DNA of 64,000 bases from Sycon ciliatum. Its lineage: Eukaryota; Porifera; Calcarea; Leucosolenida; Sycettidae. The stretch is taken from the NCBI RefSeq assembly GCF_964019385.1, contig NC_088649.1, positions 22,288,435 to 22,352,434 of the forward strand. The letters are read 5' to 3'. Under the pieces are notes generated by a model. It searched no databases. It was not told the origin of the DNA and was given only the letters and a program-made list of their open reading frames with translations. This document shows positions 42,418-53,504 of the stretch, piece after piece. Numbering within the stretch: the first letter of the stretch is position 1; each line of letters begins with the position of its first letter. The translations under genes and the position numbers were made by a program.

Positions 42418-42849
42418 TTGAGTAGGCTGAGGAAGATTGTGCCTGAAGAGCACCACTTATATAGTGCTCTCCAGGAACAAACATCACCAGGGATACAAAC
42501 TTACAGAGACGCTCCGTTTCAAGCGCGACAAACACCTCGTGAACACCAGACAGCAGCGTGAGTCAGTGTCGCTCCTGGACGGTGAGACACACGTCGAGGA
42601 CCCTCGGTCATTCGCAACGCTGTCACCTCCAAACCAACTAGTCGCAAGCCCGCGCTGGGCACAACAGAACGAAGTAGTGGTTGCGACTTCGGCCATGATT
42701 TGTAAGAAAGGGTTTGCTCCCCACACCGGAGCTCGCGCTAATCCGCCGACTTTACTTGACACTTGACTGACTCACGACTGCCATCCAGAGCACACGAGAA
42801 GTCCATCGAACCTTCGACTCGGCAAACCTGCAAGAAAGCACCACTCCCT

Positions 42850-42895
42850 GCTCAATACACAGTGTTTCGGGGAATTCACCCCTCATCAATTGAGC
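42850..42895 (-). ncRNA. Hammerhead ribozyme, second copy with core substitution
   Basis: Same structure as the copy at 42372-42417, but the first C of the CUGAUGA core is U. That position is part of the catalytic core, so this copy is probably inactive. Confidence 0.75.
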
Positions 42896-43039
42896 TTGAG
42901 TAGGCTGAGAAAGATTGGGGGGGGGGGGGCAGCCCCTCCCACGAAGTCCACTACAGGAAACGATTACAATTCCAGAAGTTGCATGCGACCTCAGAAGAGC
43001 GGTCTGCTTGAAACGTTCAAAGACTGGATACATATAATG

Positions 43040-46000
43040 TTGTTGTTTTTGTTGTAGAAGTTTACTTAACGTCGCACCACAAACAGGCGATTTAGCCTCC
43101 TTTGATACATGTGGACGACAGAAGGAATGAGAGAGAGGGGGGGACAGAAGTATGGAGAGAGGAAGGGTAGAAATAAATAAGCAATCAACCTCAGGGCTAC
43201 ACCAAAACAAAAACGGAATGGGAACATACTATATACAAAATAGCTTCATACATATATTGCAAAACACGTTTACTATTCTTCAGTCCGCTATGCCACAGAA
43301 ACACACTAGCCGAAAAGCATTTAAACGGAGCCATGATGCGCTTTTAGCAGGGCACAGAACTGAAGGTGGCTGGGCTCGGAACGGAGATCAGGCGGGAGCT
43401 GGTTCCACAGGACGGCGCCGATGAACTGCATGGTCGCTCGACCCGCATGACCGGGCCAAAATGGTACTCGAACGAGGTGATGTGCTGCTCCCCGAGTGCG
43501 GTCACCAGTAACTCTCACAAAGAAGCTGGTGAAGAGCGAGCTAGCTCGGGAGAACAGACAACGACGGACAAAGATGAGGAGCTTAATGTTAAACATGTCC
43601 TCCATTGTGGTGAGGCGGAGCTATTCAAAGATCGGGCTCGTGCGCGACCACGGTGGCAGACCGAAGAAGCCGCGGATAGCGCACTTCGTTAGACGTGTGA
43701 GGGGCTCCATGTTGCCAATTTGAAGTGACGGATAAAAGGCGTTGGAAGCGTACGACAACCTACCCTGGATCATCGACCTGTAAAACAGGATCTTTGACGC
43801 CAGGGTGAGGCTTCGGCGGCTCCGCCACAGCTCACCTACTGACTTCCGCACCTGCTGGATTGTGTGATTGACGTAAGGCTCCCAGGAGAGCTGCCCATCT
43901 ACCATTACGCCCAGGTACCGCGCTTGTTCCACAACTGCAAGGGCTGCATTCCCACAGCGAATTCGAATGTTATCTGTGTCAGGGGCTGGGCCTCTTGGGG
44001 TAATCAACAGAGCTTGCGTTTTCTTTTGGTACAGCATTAGTCCGCGGTCCTCCAAACACTGCGACAGGCCAGTGATGGCTGTGCTTAGAGAAGAGCACAC
44101 TTGTTCGCAACTGCCCGAGGCTTCAGTTGCAATGTCGTCTGCAAATTCCTGGTTTGTGACCTGCTGGGGCAAGCAGCATCGAAGGTTACGGATGTATAGT
44201 GTGAACAGGAGGGGGCCGAGGATGGATCCTTGCGGCACCCCTCGACTGCATGCGACGTATTCCGAGCAATTTCCGCCCACGACTACGCGTTGAAGCCGCT
44301 CACTCAGGTAACTAGTGAACCATAGCTGGACAGTACCGCCGACCCCAATGTCGGATAGCTCCTGTGCCAAGATGATGTGTTTGATAGTCTAGGAGCCAAG
44401 TCAGCAAAAGTCCAAGGAATAAGGAGTTAGTGTGACACCTTGTCCAGGAAAGATTTTTTGAAGGATTTGGAATGGTATAACAACCAGTAACTGATCCCTG
44501 AAAACCAGAATGTGCTAAAGTTGTCCGTTCAAGAGTTATGGCCGATTTACTAAAATTGCCATGGTTACCATAGCAACGTACATGTAAATTGCCTCTTTTT
44601 AGCTGAAGAGACATGCAATATGGGTCAAATAGATAATGAATGGCTGCCAAAGCCATAAGTGAAGATAAAAGTTCCCAAAACTGCCTTCAAAATATTATAA
44701 ATGTCATCAAAAGTGAATTATTTAATACTGGTGTGGTTTGTACATGTACAATGTACAGTGTACATGTATTTGGTATCAGTATTACATTGCATGTAGAGGT
44801 AGTATCACAGTTACTTATCAGTGGGAAATTGCTGTATGGTCACCAGGAGCAGCGCTTGACACTGGCACACTGAAGTACGAAATTAAAACTGTTCAGTATG
44901 CTTCACAAACAAGGAATGAATCTGCCCTACATGTAGGTGCAGTGACCGTGCAGAAGGGTGAGTCGTCAGGCAAAGCTGTTGCAGCTCTTCGCTAGTCCTT
45001 TTCTCTATCCTCCAGCGACTATGTGTCAAGCTGCAGCAAAAGCTCTGGACCTGAAATCTGTGATGGCCATCGGATGGAGAGGTTGTAGCATACCATCAAT
45101 GGGCAGCGGGATCTGGGATACCATCATACCAGGCTGAGCAGCAGCACATGTTTCCTGAAAGAGCTGCCTGGAAGGTGGCTTTGGCTACACGGATATACAT
45201 GTAGGTATGGGAGTCTTGGAAGGGGGACAACTCGTGGATAGCCCACTGGAGTCATGAAGAAGAGCTGTTATCGAGCCTCGTTGACAGATGTAGTCGCTGG
45301 AGGATAGAGAAAAGGACTAGCGAAGAGCCGTAACAGCGTTGCCTGACGACTCACCCTTCTGCACCAAGGTCTGGGACAGATTCATTCCTTGTTGGTGAAG
45401 CGTACTGAACAGTTCTTTTTTGGATGGAGAGCCAAGGATAAATTTATAGAAAGGAAAAAGGACCATTTACCTGCAAGCTATGCTAGAATATCCACGAACA
45501 CCACCAGTTACTAAACAATCACCTTCCTCTCATATGTTATCATAATTATACATGTAACTTAGAACCTTCCAAGTTGGAAGGCGAGTGTAGTGCGCATCCA
45601 AGATGTGCTAGCCACTGCTAGAGCTGTTAGCCAGTTAGTTGTAGAACGTCAGTACCGTCGGTCAGTGTCGTGCAATGTTATCGCATGAGCTGATTGTTCA
45701 GTAACTAGTGGTGTTAGTGGATTATAGCGTAGCTTGTAGTTCGATGGTCCTTTTTCTTTTCTGTAAATTCTTGTTTTGTACTTCTATGTGCCAGTGTTAA
45801 GCTCTGGTCCTGGTGACCATACAGAAATTTCCCACTGATAAGTATCTGTGATACTACCTCTACATGCAATGTAATACTGATACCAAATACATGTACACTG
45901 TACATTGTACATGTACAACCCACACCAGTATTAAATAATTCACTTTTGATGACATTTATAATATTTTGAAGGCAGTTTTTGGAACTTTTATCTTCACTTA

Positions 46001-46624
46001 TGACTTTGACAGCCATTCATTATCTATTTGACCCATATTGCATGTCTCTTCAGCTAAAAAGAGGCAATTTACATGTACGTTGCTATGGTAACCATGGCAA
46101 TTTTAGTAAATCGGCCATAACTCTTGAACGGACAACTTTAGCATATTCTGGTTTTCAGGGATCAGTTACTGGTTGTTATGCCATTACAAATCCTTCCTGG
46201 ACAGGGTGTCACACAGCTCAGTTCTGATGACCCCCTGGCTCCTAGACTATGACACAGTCGAAAGCCTTCGACATATCCACGAATATCACACCTGTGAGTT
46301 TGCGCTCATACTTCGCTTTCAGCCAGCGATTGACAGCTAGCACAAGAGCGTCCTCCGTACTGTGGTTCTTCCTGTACGCGAACTGCGAGTCAGGGAGAAT
46401 ACTGTGATCGGTCAGAAAGGATGTAAGCTGAGCTTTGACGATCTTCTCGAGGAGGCGAGAAACGACTGGTAGTAGAGAAATAGGTCGATACGCAGTAGGC
46501 TGACAAGGGTCAAGGCCGCCACCTTTGAATAGCGGCGACACATTAGCAATTTTAAACTGACGGGGAACACACCCCTGACATAACGAAGAATTGAAAATGA
46601 TGCTGAGCGAGGAAGCCAGTATTG
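43040..46624 (-). mobile_element. 5'-truncated non-LTR retrotransposon (CR1/L2-like), split by a foldback element
   Basis: Target duplication ATAATG at 43034-43039 and 46625-46630. The minus-strand reverse transcriptase is in two parts. 46620-46245 has fingers/palm motifs (RPISLLPVVSRLLEK, GVIFVDMSKAFD). 44370-43621 has the later motifs (GVPQGSILGPLLF, FADDIA, then LGVMVDGQLSW). The C-terminal tail is at 43605-43321 and an ACAACAA-type tail ends at 43040. The endonuclease domain is absent. Confidence 0.9.
44386..46248. mobile_element. 1.86-kb foldback DNA element inside the LINE
   Basis: Ends AGTCTAGGAGCCA and its inverse, each bordered by AT. Long arms (about 44386-44880 and 45790-46248) and inner arms (44940-45019 and 45292-45364) fold back on each other; the right arm has an extra block at 45365-45787. 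No transposase is seen. It splits the LINE between the MSKAFD block and the following helix. Confidence 0.85.
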
Positions 46625-47664
46625 ATAATGCGACAGGAGAGCATCTCCACACCGACTGGTAAACTCATGTAGAAACGTAGCCGCCAGAATTTTTAATCGC
46701 TTCCAGATCCCACTTTGTTAACTTGCCCTTTCAAAACGAAAACGCCATTGTTGCAGCACATCCACAAAAACAGATACAGCGATTCTCGAACCTAAATTTC
46801 TTAGAGTTTCAACGCAGGTAGAATCGATGTCCCACTTTCCAGGCGTGTACAATGTATGGCTTTCCTGTATAAACTCCTGCTCCCAACATCCCCAGAGTCG
46901 TGCAGCACTCGTCGCGTCCAGTGGATACGCATTGAACGGGTAGCAATCCTTGCCGTCAGTGGAAGGTGGATGCGCAAGTAGAAAAAGGACCACTTTTCGT
47001 TCAATATGGTGACGACACATCGCATTCCGATTACGTGAAAGTGCGCAACCAGCTCCATTCGCGCAGTAGAGATGGGATACTTTGGACTTAAACGAGCACA
47101 GCGAAATGATACGTTCAGCGTGTTGGTTTACATGCTCATGACAAGTTGCGAAGCTAAACTTGCTTGACTCCATAATACCTCCTATGCCTGTCCAATGTCA
47201 TTGTCACCTGCCCCACAACGGTGCAATAAATTTTCACGAGGAATGAACCGTGTGCCCGGACGGACTTGCAGGCTTGCATTTCTGACTGCATGGCCTCCAT
47301 CAAGAGGCAGTAAGTGCCTTGGCGGATATCATTCCAGTTGCAGATCTTTCTCGTTGTACCCGCTTTCACATTGGTCCGTGCCGCCTTGCACACTGATGTG
47401 TCCCACTCGACAGCAGAAACGTCTCCAGAATTAGCATAGTTGACGTTCAGACTAAGCATCACGAATATCAGCGGCAACAGTATGGTCACAAAGGGTGGAA
47501 GAAAAAGCGTCGACTCCAGTCGTGTTGATCCATTGTTTTCCTGTTCGCTTGGAATTTGTTCGAGCTGCATGTTTTAGTCGAGTTTCTTTTGGAAACCAAA
47601 GTTAAAATTATTCTGAACGAGAACGAAAAGGTATAATACTCCGTCAGAGGAGGGATGATCGTCC

Positions 47665-47670
47665 TTTATA
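47665..47670 (-). promoter_or_regulatory. TATA box of copy 4
   Basis: TATAAA on the minus strand within TGGTATAAAGGACGATCATC, about 95 nt before the ATG at 47570. It shows the same core-promoter block as the copies at 13674 and 51438. Confidence 0.65.
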
Positions 47671-48297
47671 CCAATTTAGAACGAGGTCTGTCCCGTTGTC
47701 CAGAAAACGACCAATCAGCGACATTCCCGCCAAGGGCCTTATCACAGTTTAAAGCCCGCTCAATCGTTATTTTACTACTCTTGGTGACGCGTCGAGGGCC
47801 TTGGATTAGTTTAAAGCCCGCTGATTATACTGGTGCGTACAACTCCCTATATGCATAATAGTACGGTGCAGATAATGAACTCTGCATAACATGTACGGTG
47901 TACTACTAAAAGCTACGCAATTCAGAAGTGTGCACGGTTTTTGCCTCCCATATTCTTTCAACTGTACGATTTTTTCTTTGTCAACACCTTGCGGGAACCC
48001 ATAAAAAACGAAGATCAAAGTCATTAGAGTTATCGACAAGGGGCTCTCAAAGCCCCTAAATAGCTCCACAAGCTACACGTATGAATAAGAATGAAGCTCG
48101 CAATAAGAGCCCAGCATTTCATTTGCTTCCATTCTACTTTTAGTAGTCCTAAGTGGTGCTGATTTACAATAACTTACCAGAAGACAATATTCTTTCATAC
48201 CATACCACACCAAGTCTCTCACAAACCAGAAAACTACCCAATATAGTGGTACACACGCATAATGGAAGTGAGATAATGCATGTAACCTCGTTCTAAA
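47671..48297. other. No gene seen
   Basis: Upstream region of copy 4. No similarity to the 5' flank module of the plus-strand copies was noticed beyond the core promoter. Confidence 0.4.
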
Positions 48298-48431
48298 ATA
48301 GTTAGTGCATGGCAGGGAGGGTCCAATGGCTTGTTTGTGCCCTCCAGGGTAACCCTCGGGCCTACGGCCCTCAGGCTAACATGTCGGGCACTAACAAGCC
48401 ATAGAGCCCTCCCTGCCATGCACTAACCTAT
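48298..48431. repeat. Nested hairpin (foldback MITE)
   Basis: Arms TAGTTAGTGCATGGCAGGGA and its inverse pair over about 45 bp with few mismatches. Small hairpins AGGGTAACCCT and GGGCCTACGGCCC fill the loop. Confidence 0.75.
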
Positions 48432-49326
48432 AAATAGTGCGCGCAGTTGACTCAGCTTATTAGAAACGGTCTATGGTCCTATGTTTGGGCAGCTGCGTCT
48501 TCCACGTTCGCTACGCGCGGTTTAGGTGCACTCTGTGCCACTATGCGTTACCATCTTATCTTGCAGGTCACCACTTCTCCAGTCCTTATTGTCTTCCACG
48601 TTCGCCAAGCTTGGTTAAGGTGCACTCTGTGCCGCTATGCGTTACCATGTTACCTTGCAGGTGATTACGTCTCCAGTGCATATTGTTCAATTCAATTCGA
48701 TATTGCTCGTTTCTCAACTTGATTGCTTACAATGGAAATCTGGATTTTTAAAGTATCGGAAGTGATTTAATTGAGGGCATCATTTTCAACAGCTGTCTTT
48801 TAATTTCTACTTGGCGACTCATTTCTTAATTTTTTTAAATTGCGGCGTCTTACGGTGCTGTGCATGTGTGTTTATTTTTCTGTATGTAACTGTTTGAACG
48901 TGCTCAGGAAACACAGAGTGAAATAATATACACACACAAACTGGAGATCAAGTTCCGGGATGGAATACAATAGGGTCATGTGGACTTGGGCAATCCTGTG
49001 CGTGTGTGTTTCATTCTGACTATTTGTAACAGTTTGAACGTGTTCCGGAAACGCAGGGTGAATAGTATATACACACAAACCGAAGATCCCGTTCCGGAAT
49101 AGATTACAGTAGGGTCATGTAGACTTGGGTATTCCTGTTCGACTAGTTAAAAATTTATTTGTGAACACAGACACTTGTCCAAGAACGTTCAAGCACGCAC
49201 ATCCACCTTTGACGCCGCATCACAAACGCTTTTGAGACCAACCTGTGTGCCCTACCAAAGAACAGATGCGTAAATGCAATACCCGGCAAAGTCACTAGAG
49301 AGTTTTAGCACCCCGTAAACGAATAC
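48432..49326 (+). repeat. Inverted promoter-distal piece and spacer module
   Basis: 48440-48660 repeats, inverted, the region upstream of the family promoters (with the TGACTCA site) and holds a tandem duplication of about 110 bp. From 48660 it matches the spacer module of 10610-11240. Confidence 0.55.
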
Positions 49327-49970
49327 GGTGGCTTGGGAATTGTTGTCCCAACCAGTCTAAACCACCAGTACACAACTTTGAAGACCATCACAGCGCCTCT
49401 GGTGGAACGCATCTGTTCTCAGGCTCCCCTTGGCGACTCGTTGGACTGTATTTGTTCCGCGAAGCTTAAGTTGTCGGCAGCGAACCGACATTCTATGAAG
49501 AGTAAAGTGCTTGATTTCCTTGCAGCGGCACCGGCAGAACCCTCCTATTCTGGCCAATTGGCCTCCCAGCTGGGAGCGTCCAGTTGGCTGACTTGCCGGC
49601 CGATGAAGCGCCACGGATTCGCTCTGACCAAGGGTGAGTTCCGGGACGGCATCGCCCTTCGGTATGGCTGGCCATTGACTTGTCTTCCCAGTAGCTGTGG
49701 CTGTGGGGCCAGTTTCGATCTCTGCTACGCATTATCTTGCCCAAAGGGTGGATTTCCAACGTTGCGCCACAATGAGGGACGTGAAGTCACCGCCAGCATG
49801 CTCCGGAGAGTGGCCAATACGGTTGCAGTGGAGCCTCATCTTCAGCCGGTCACTGGTGAGCGGTTTCGCCATCGGACGGCAATATCAACTGACCAGGCCC
49901 GGCTTGACATTGTGGCAGGCGGGGTGTGGGGCGGACGGTTTAAACGCTGCTATTTTGATGTAAGGCGAAT
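49327..49970 (+). pseudogene. Retroelement protein C-terminal fragment
   Basis: An open frame of 218 codons with a Cys/His cluster CGCGASFDLCYALSCPKGGF then LRHNEGRE, followed by ARLDIVAGGVWGG and YFDVRR. This combination is common at the C-terminus of animal retroelement proteins and may include a nuclease-like fold. The reverse transcriptase is missing. Both edges break the duplicated spacer abruptly. Confidence 0.5.
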
Positions 49971-50553
49971 ACAAACATGCCAAGCCTAGGACCACGAGCT
50001 GCATTGAAGCTGACTGGTTTTTTTAATCTAATTATATGAACTGCACTCCCAACACACAAGGAGGGTAAAGACAAGGGAACTGACCTAAGACCGAGGCAAG
50101 ACCGAACTGCATAGAGAGAAGTGCAGGGATGTTCTTGCACTGACTACCTACATCAGGCGGATTGGATACCGTTGTGTACTTGTTCAAGTGACCTGTAAAT
50201 GCTGGTGCCTACTGAAATGATTCAACTGACGTTAGGGGACGTTTCACTGTCTGTTATGTTTCTATGTGCTCTCTTTCAACCCTAATTGCACTGACTACGG
50301 GAATGAGTTCTTTGCGTATTAAAATAATTTTATTTAGTTCTGCGTTGATATTTACAAGTACGCTAATTTTACAGCTTCGCTGATTCTGACTGCCACCATC
50401 GTGGACAATAAATAGACAATAAGAACTGCAAACGTGATCATCTGAAAGATAAGATGGTAACGCATATCGACACAGAGTGCACCTAAACCACGCTTAGCGA
50501 ACGTGAAAGACGCAGCGGCCCAAACATACGTCCACCGACCTTTTCTAAGAAAC
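49971..50553 (+). repeat. 5' flank module upstream of copy 5
   Basis: Homologous to 12950-13540 and 8080-8671. Confidence 0.6.
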
Positions 50554-50585
50554 TGAGTCAACTGCGCTCAATAAACTGGTATAAA
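50554..50585 (+). promoter_or_regulatory. AP-1-like site plus TATA box of copy 5
   Basis: TGAGTCA at 50554-50560 and TATAAA at 50580-50585, start to start 26 nt apart as in the other copies. A LINE insertion places this promoter 850 bp from the ATG at 51438. Confidence 0.65.
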
Positions 50586-50635
50586 GGACGATCATCCCTC
50601 CTCTGGGGAGAGGATTATTCTTTTTCGTTCCCGTT

Positions 50636-51388
50636 CATAATAATAATAATAATAACACAGCACGCGTACAAAGGCCAAAGAACAATGCATGAGAATACAC
50701 TGAAATTAAGCCAAGTCCGCTTCTGTCTCCAGTCAACAAAAAACCCATCCATAAACAATGTCTGATCTCCATTTCGACTTGTCTGCAGCAAATGCTCGTG
50801 CTCCTTCTGGGTCGCTGGCATTCTTCAAAGGAATGTCGTGCCCTGCCAGGTCCTTCATGATGGTGGTAGGGAGAGTAGCCGCGAGACGGCCCCTTCGTCC
50901 ACGTGACCCCGCTTGAAAATAGCAGGACATCGCAAGGCAAGGGGGTGACTGCTCACTCATCCTCAGCACATGGCCAGTGAAGCTACGGCGTCGCTTGGTA
51001 ACAAACTCCGACAGTGGCTGCGAGTCACATCTGGAATACAGATTATCATTCGTAATTCTTTCTGGACATCGCACTCCCACCAGGTTTCTGAGCTGTCGGC
51101 GGTGAAAACAGTCCAGTCGCTGAAAGACTGCCTGGGTTACTCCCCAAGTCTCACAGTTGTAAAGGAGGACAGGCAGCACAAGCGAGCTGTACAGCTTGAG
51201 CCTGGACCTTTCTGACACATGCTTGCGCCCCAGCCAGAGGATGAACATGCAACCGTATGCCTGGGATGCCAGCGAAATCCGCCTGTCGATATCCTCAGCG
51301 CCCCCCATTAGAGAGCCAAGCTGCCTGATGCTCCGCCAGGATGAATCGCCTGACGTAAAGTGCACCCATTCCGTTTTTTGCTCATTCA
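50636..51388 (-). mobile_element. 5'-truncated LINE in the leader of copy 5
   Basis: The minus-strand frame 51389-50733 matches the post-catalytic region of LINE reverse transcriptases (LYSSLVLPVLLYNCETWG, then RRRSFTGHVLRMSEQ). An (ATA)n run at the left is its 3' tail. A short duplication TTCATAATA borders it on both sides. Confidence 0.8.
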
Positions 51389-51437
51389 TAATACAGTAAA
51401 TTTGGGTTTCTGTTTTTCACGTAAACTGGAATGAGAC

Positions 51438-52631
51438 ATGCTGCCCGAACGAATTCGAAAAGAACAGAAAGACAATGGATCAACGCAACTTGAGTGGAAC
51501 CTTTTTCTTCCACCCGTTGTCACCATAATGTTACCGCTGATGTTGGTGATGCTTAGTGTGAATGTCGAGACTGCTGATTCTGGAGTTATGCCCGCTGTTG
51601 AGTGGGACGTATCGGTGTGCTGGGCGAAACGGACCTCTGCGCAAGCGAGTACGATGAGAAAGATCTGCAACTGGAATGATATCCGGCAGAGCATGTTCTG
51701 CATTACAATGGAAGCTATGCAGTCAGAAATGCACGCCTGCAAGTCAGTCTGGGCGGACAGCCCATTGTTAGTGAAATTTTACTGCTTCGCTTTAGGGATG
51801 TTTACGTTGAATTACGAGAAGCACAAGGGACACTATTTACGGTCAACAAATTTTACCTTCGCAACTTGCCATGAGCGTGCAAGCTATCACGCTGAACGTC
51901 TCATTTCGCAGTGCTCGTTGAAGTCCAAAGTGTCCCATGTTTACTGTTCGAATGGAGCCGGTTGCAGTATTTCACGTCATGGTATATGTCGTCAGCATCT
52001 TGAACGAAAAGTTGGCCTTTTTCTACTTGCGCATCCGCCATCTGCTGACGGCACTGATCGCTACCCGTTCAAAGCGTATCCACTGGATGCTACGAGTGCA
52101 GAACGACTCTGGGGATGTTGGGAACAGGAGTTGAGAGGAGAAAGCCATACCATATACACGCGTGGAAAGTGGGACATTGATTCTACATGCGTCGACACTC
52201 TGAAAGATTTAGGTTCGAGGGTTGCTACATCTGTGGTTTTGGATGTGCTGCAATGGTCGCTTTTTCGTCTTGAAGGGGCCAGTCAGCGAGGGGAGGTCAG
52301 GAAGCGATTTAAAATTCTAGCGGCTATTTTTCTACAGGAGTTGACCAGTCGTGGTGGAGATGCTCTCCTGCAGCATTATGTGTATCCAGTCTTTGAACGT
52401 TTCAAGCGGACTGCTCTCCTGAGGTCACAAGCAGCTTCTAGAAATGTCATCGTCTCTTGCAGTGGACTACGTGGAAAACGCACACATGTGTACAGCACTG
52501 TTTTGCGCCTGCTGAGGCTGGTTATTGTGCACGAAATTACCACCGTGAAATACAAACTGCCGCGTTTAGCTTTTGTGATTCTCTCCACTCTGAGCACTTT
52601 CCTGCCGTGCGCCGTGCATAGGCTTTTGTGA
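51438..52631 (+). CDS. Cysteine-patterned secreted/membrane family protein, copy 5, intact
   Basis: 397 residues, single exon, no disruption; the best reference for the family. Residues 1-25 are polar, 27-45 are a hydrophobic signal or type II anchor, with an alternative Met31. Fourteen Cys: 61, 77, 88, 101, 116, 144, 159, 170, 176, 184, 227, 251, 341, 391. Conserved blocks are GCWEQEL (226-232), GKWDIDSTCVDTL (243-255) and VSCSGLRG (339-346). The C-terminal 40 residues are hydrophobic. I recognise no known domain; extracellular or surface location is inferred from the leader and cysteines. Its promoter is displaced by the LINE at 50636-51388. Confidence 0.8.
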   Translation: MLPERIRKEQKDNGSTQLEWNLFLPPVVTIMLPLMLVMLSVNVETADSGVMPAVEWDVSVCWAKRTSAQASTMRKICNWNDIRQSMFCITMEAMQSEMHACKSVWADSPLLVKFYCFALGMFTLNYEKHKGHYLRSTNFTFATCHERASYHAERLISQCSLKSKVSHVYCSNGAGCSISRHGICRQHLERKVGLFLLAHPPSADGTDRYPFKAYPLDATSAERLWGCWEQELRGESHTIYTRGKWDIDSTCVDTLKDLGSRVATSVVLDVLQWSLFRLEGASQRGEVRKRFKILAAIFLQELTSRGGDALLQHYVYPVFERFKRTALLRSQAASRNVIVSCSGLRGKRTHVYSTVLRLLRLVIVHEITTVKYKLPRLAFVILSTLSTFLPCAVHRLL

Positions 52632-53500
52632 TCTCGTGTAATACCAATTTTAAGCATTCATCTTTAGATTTATCCTAATGCTGACACAGTTTAGCATTTT
52701 GTTCTTAGGTTTTAGTTCTATTGGTAAATACTATAAGCATCATAGTGTTTTCTATTGTGGTATAGTGCATGTGCCCTGTTTTGATAGTCTAATTTACCTT
52801 CAAAAGTTGCTTTTTTGTGCCGTTGCTGTTCTTGGCTTCTGTTCGTCCGTTTTGCTCTGTTTTAGATTATGGTTTGCAAATAGGCTACCTTAAATACGTA
52901 ATATCGTCCCATTTCATATCACTAACGTCTGTATATCTTATCTTTGCTATTATCAAACCTTTTGTTTCCCCTTATATTTCTCCTTTGAGCCCAAGCGATA
53001 CATTAAAGCCATGCGAGAATGTCAATACACCAGTACAGCAAAGCCTGTTTTTAGGGGCATTGCACTTTAGTGTATAGTCGCACATGCAGAAACCACTAAG
53101 CCTTATGGCGTATTCATGTAGATGTATATGTGTACGACTCCAGTTATGATGTAACAAGTGGGGACGTGATTACTGACTAGCAGAGGATATCACATTGAAT
53201 CATGTATGGCTTTCCGTCCAGCAATGTGAAAGTGGTATCGTATTTTAGAGCCGACCAGGATACGTTTTGCAGTGGATGCACCTGACGGTAGCAGACGAAA
53301 ACGGTTCTTTGAACTGAATTGATCAGAAAACCCCAGCCTGTATTATCTAGCATTCATTTGCTCTTATTTCGCTTCCCCTGAGTTGACAATATAGGATAGG
53401 AGTGTGACAAAAGAGGCTTCACTCTGACGAAATTGCTGACACTCTGCCCGTGTTCACGGGGAACTGCAAGACTTGATTCAACTGCGCCACGTTTCCTTCT
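52632..53500 (+). repeat. 3' flank and spacer module of copy 5
   Basis: Homologous to 28180-29040 in order and orientation. No gene seen. Confidence 0.6.
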
Positions 53501-53504
53501 CAAT

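Larger units (their letters stand above)
42191..42917 (-). mobile_element. Hammerhead-ribozyme retroelement (Penelope-type LTR pair or retrozyme)
   Basis: Two 249-bp direct repeats (42191-42439 and 42669-42917, offset 478 bp) flank a 229-bp spacer. Each carries a type I hammerhead motif on the minus strand. Hammerheads inside direct repeats are known from Penelope-like elements and from non-coding retrozymes. No reverse transcriptase is present. It lies inside the minus-strand gene copy, just after its SCSGLRG block, next to a run of G (42918-42929). Confidence 0.75.
42930..47570 (-). pseudogene. Cysteine-patterned secreted family protein, copy 4, dead and split
   Basis: ATG at 47570. Segments: 47570-47165 (N-terminus, hydrophobic anchor, first Cys group), a frameshift near 47165, 47150-46720 (second Cys group, GCWEQEF, PGKWDID), an in-frame TAA near 46717, then coding to 46631. 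A LINE (43040-46624) follows, then 43033-42940 (YPVFERFKQTALLRS..VSCSGLRG) and the hammerhead element. It is arranged head to head with the intact gene at 51438. Confidence 0.85.

Noticed and set aside
42484..42762. Frames in both orientations across the hammerhead repeat unit
   Set aside because: They run through repeat and spacer without conservation between the two repeats' frames; the unit is better explained as non-coding.
42191..42917. Penelope-type reverse transcriptase near the hammerhead repeats
   Set aside because: The 229-bp spacer is too short and the neighbouring reverse transcriptase belongs to the CR1/L2-like LINE with its own target duplication.
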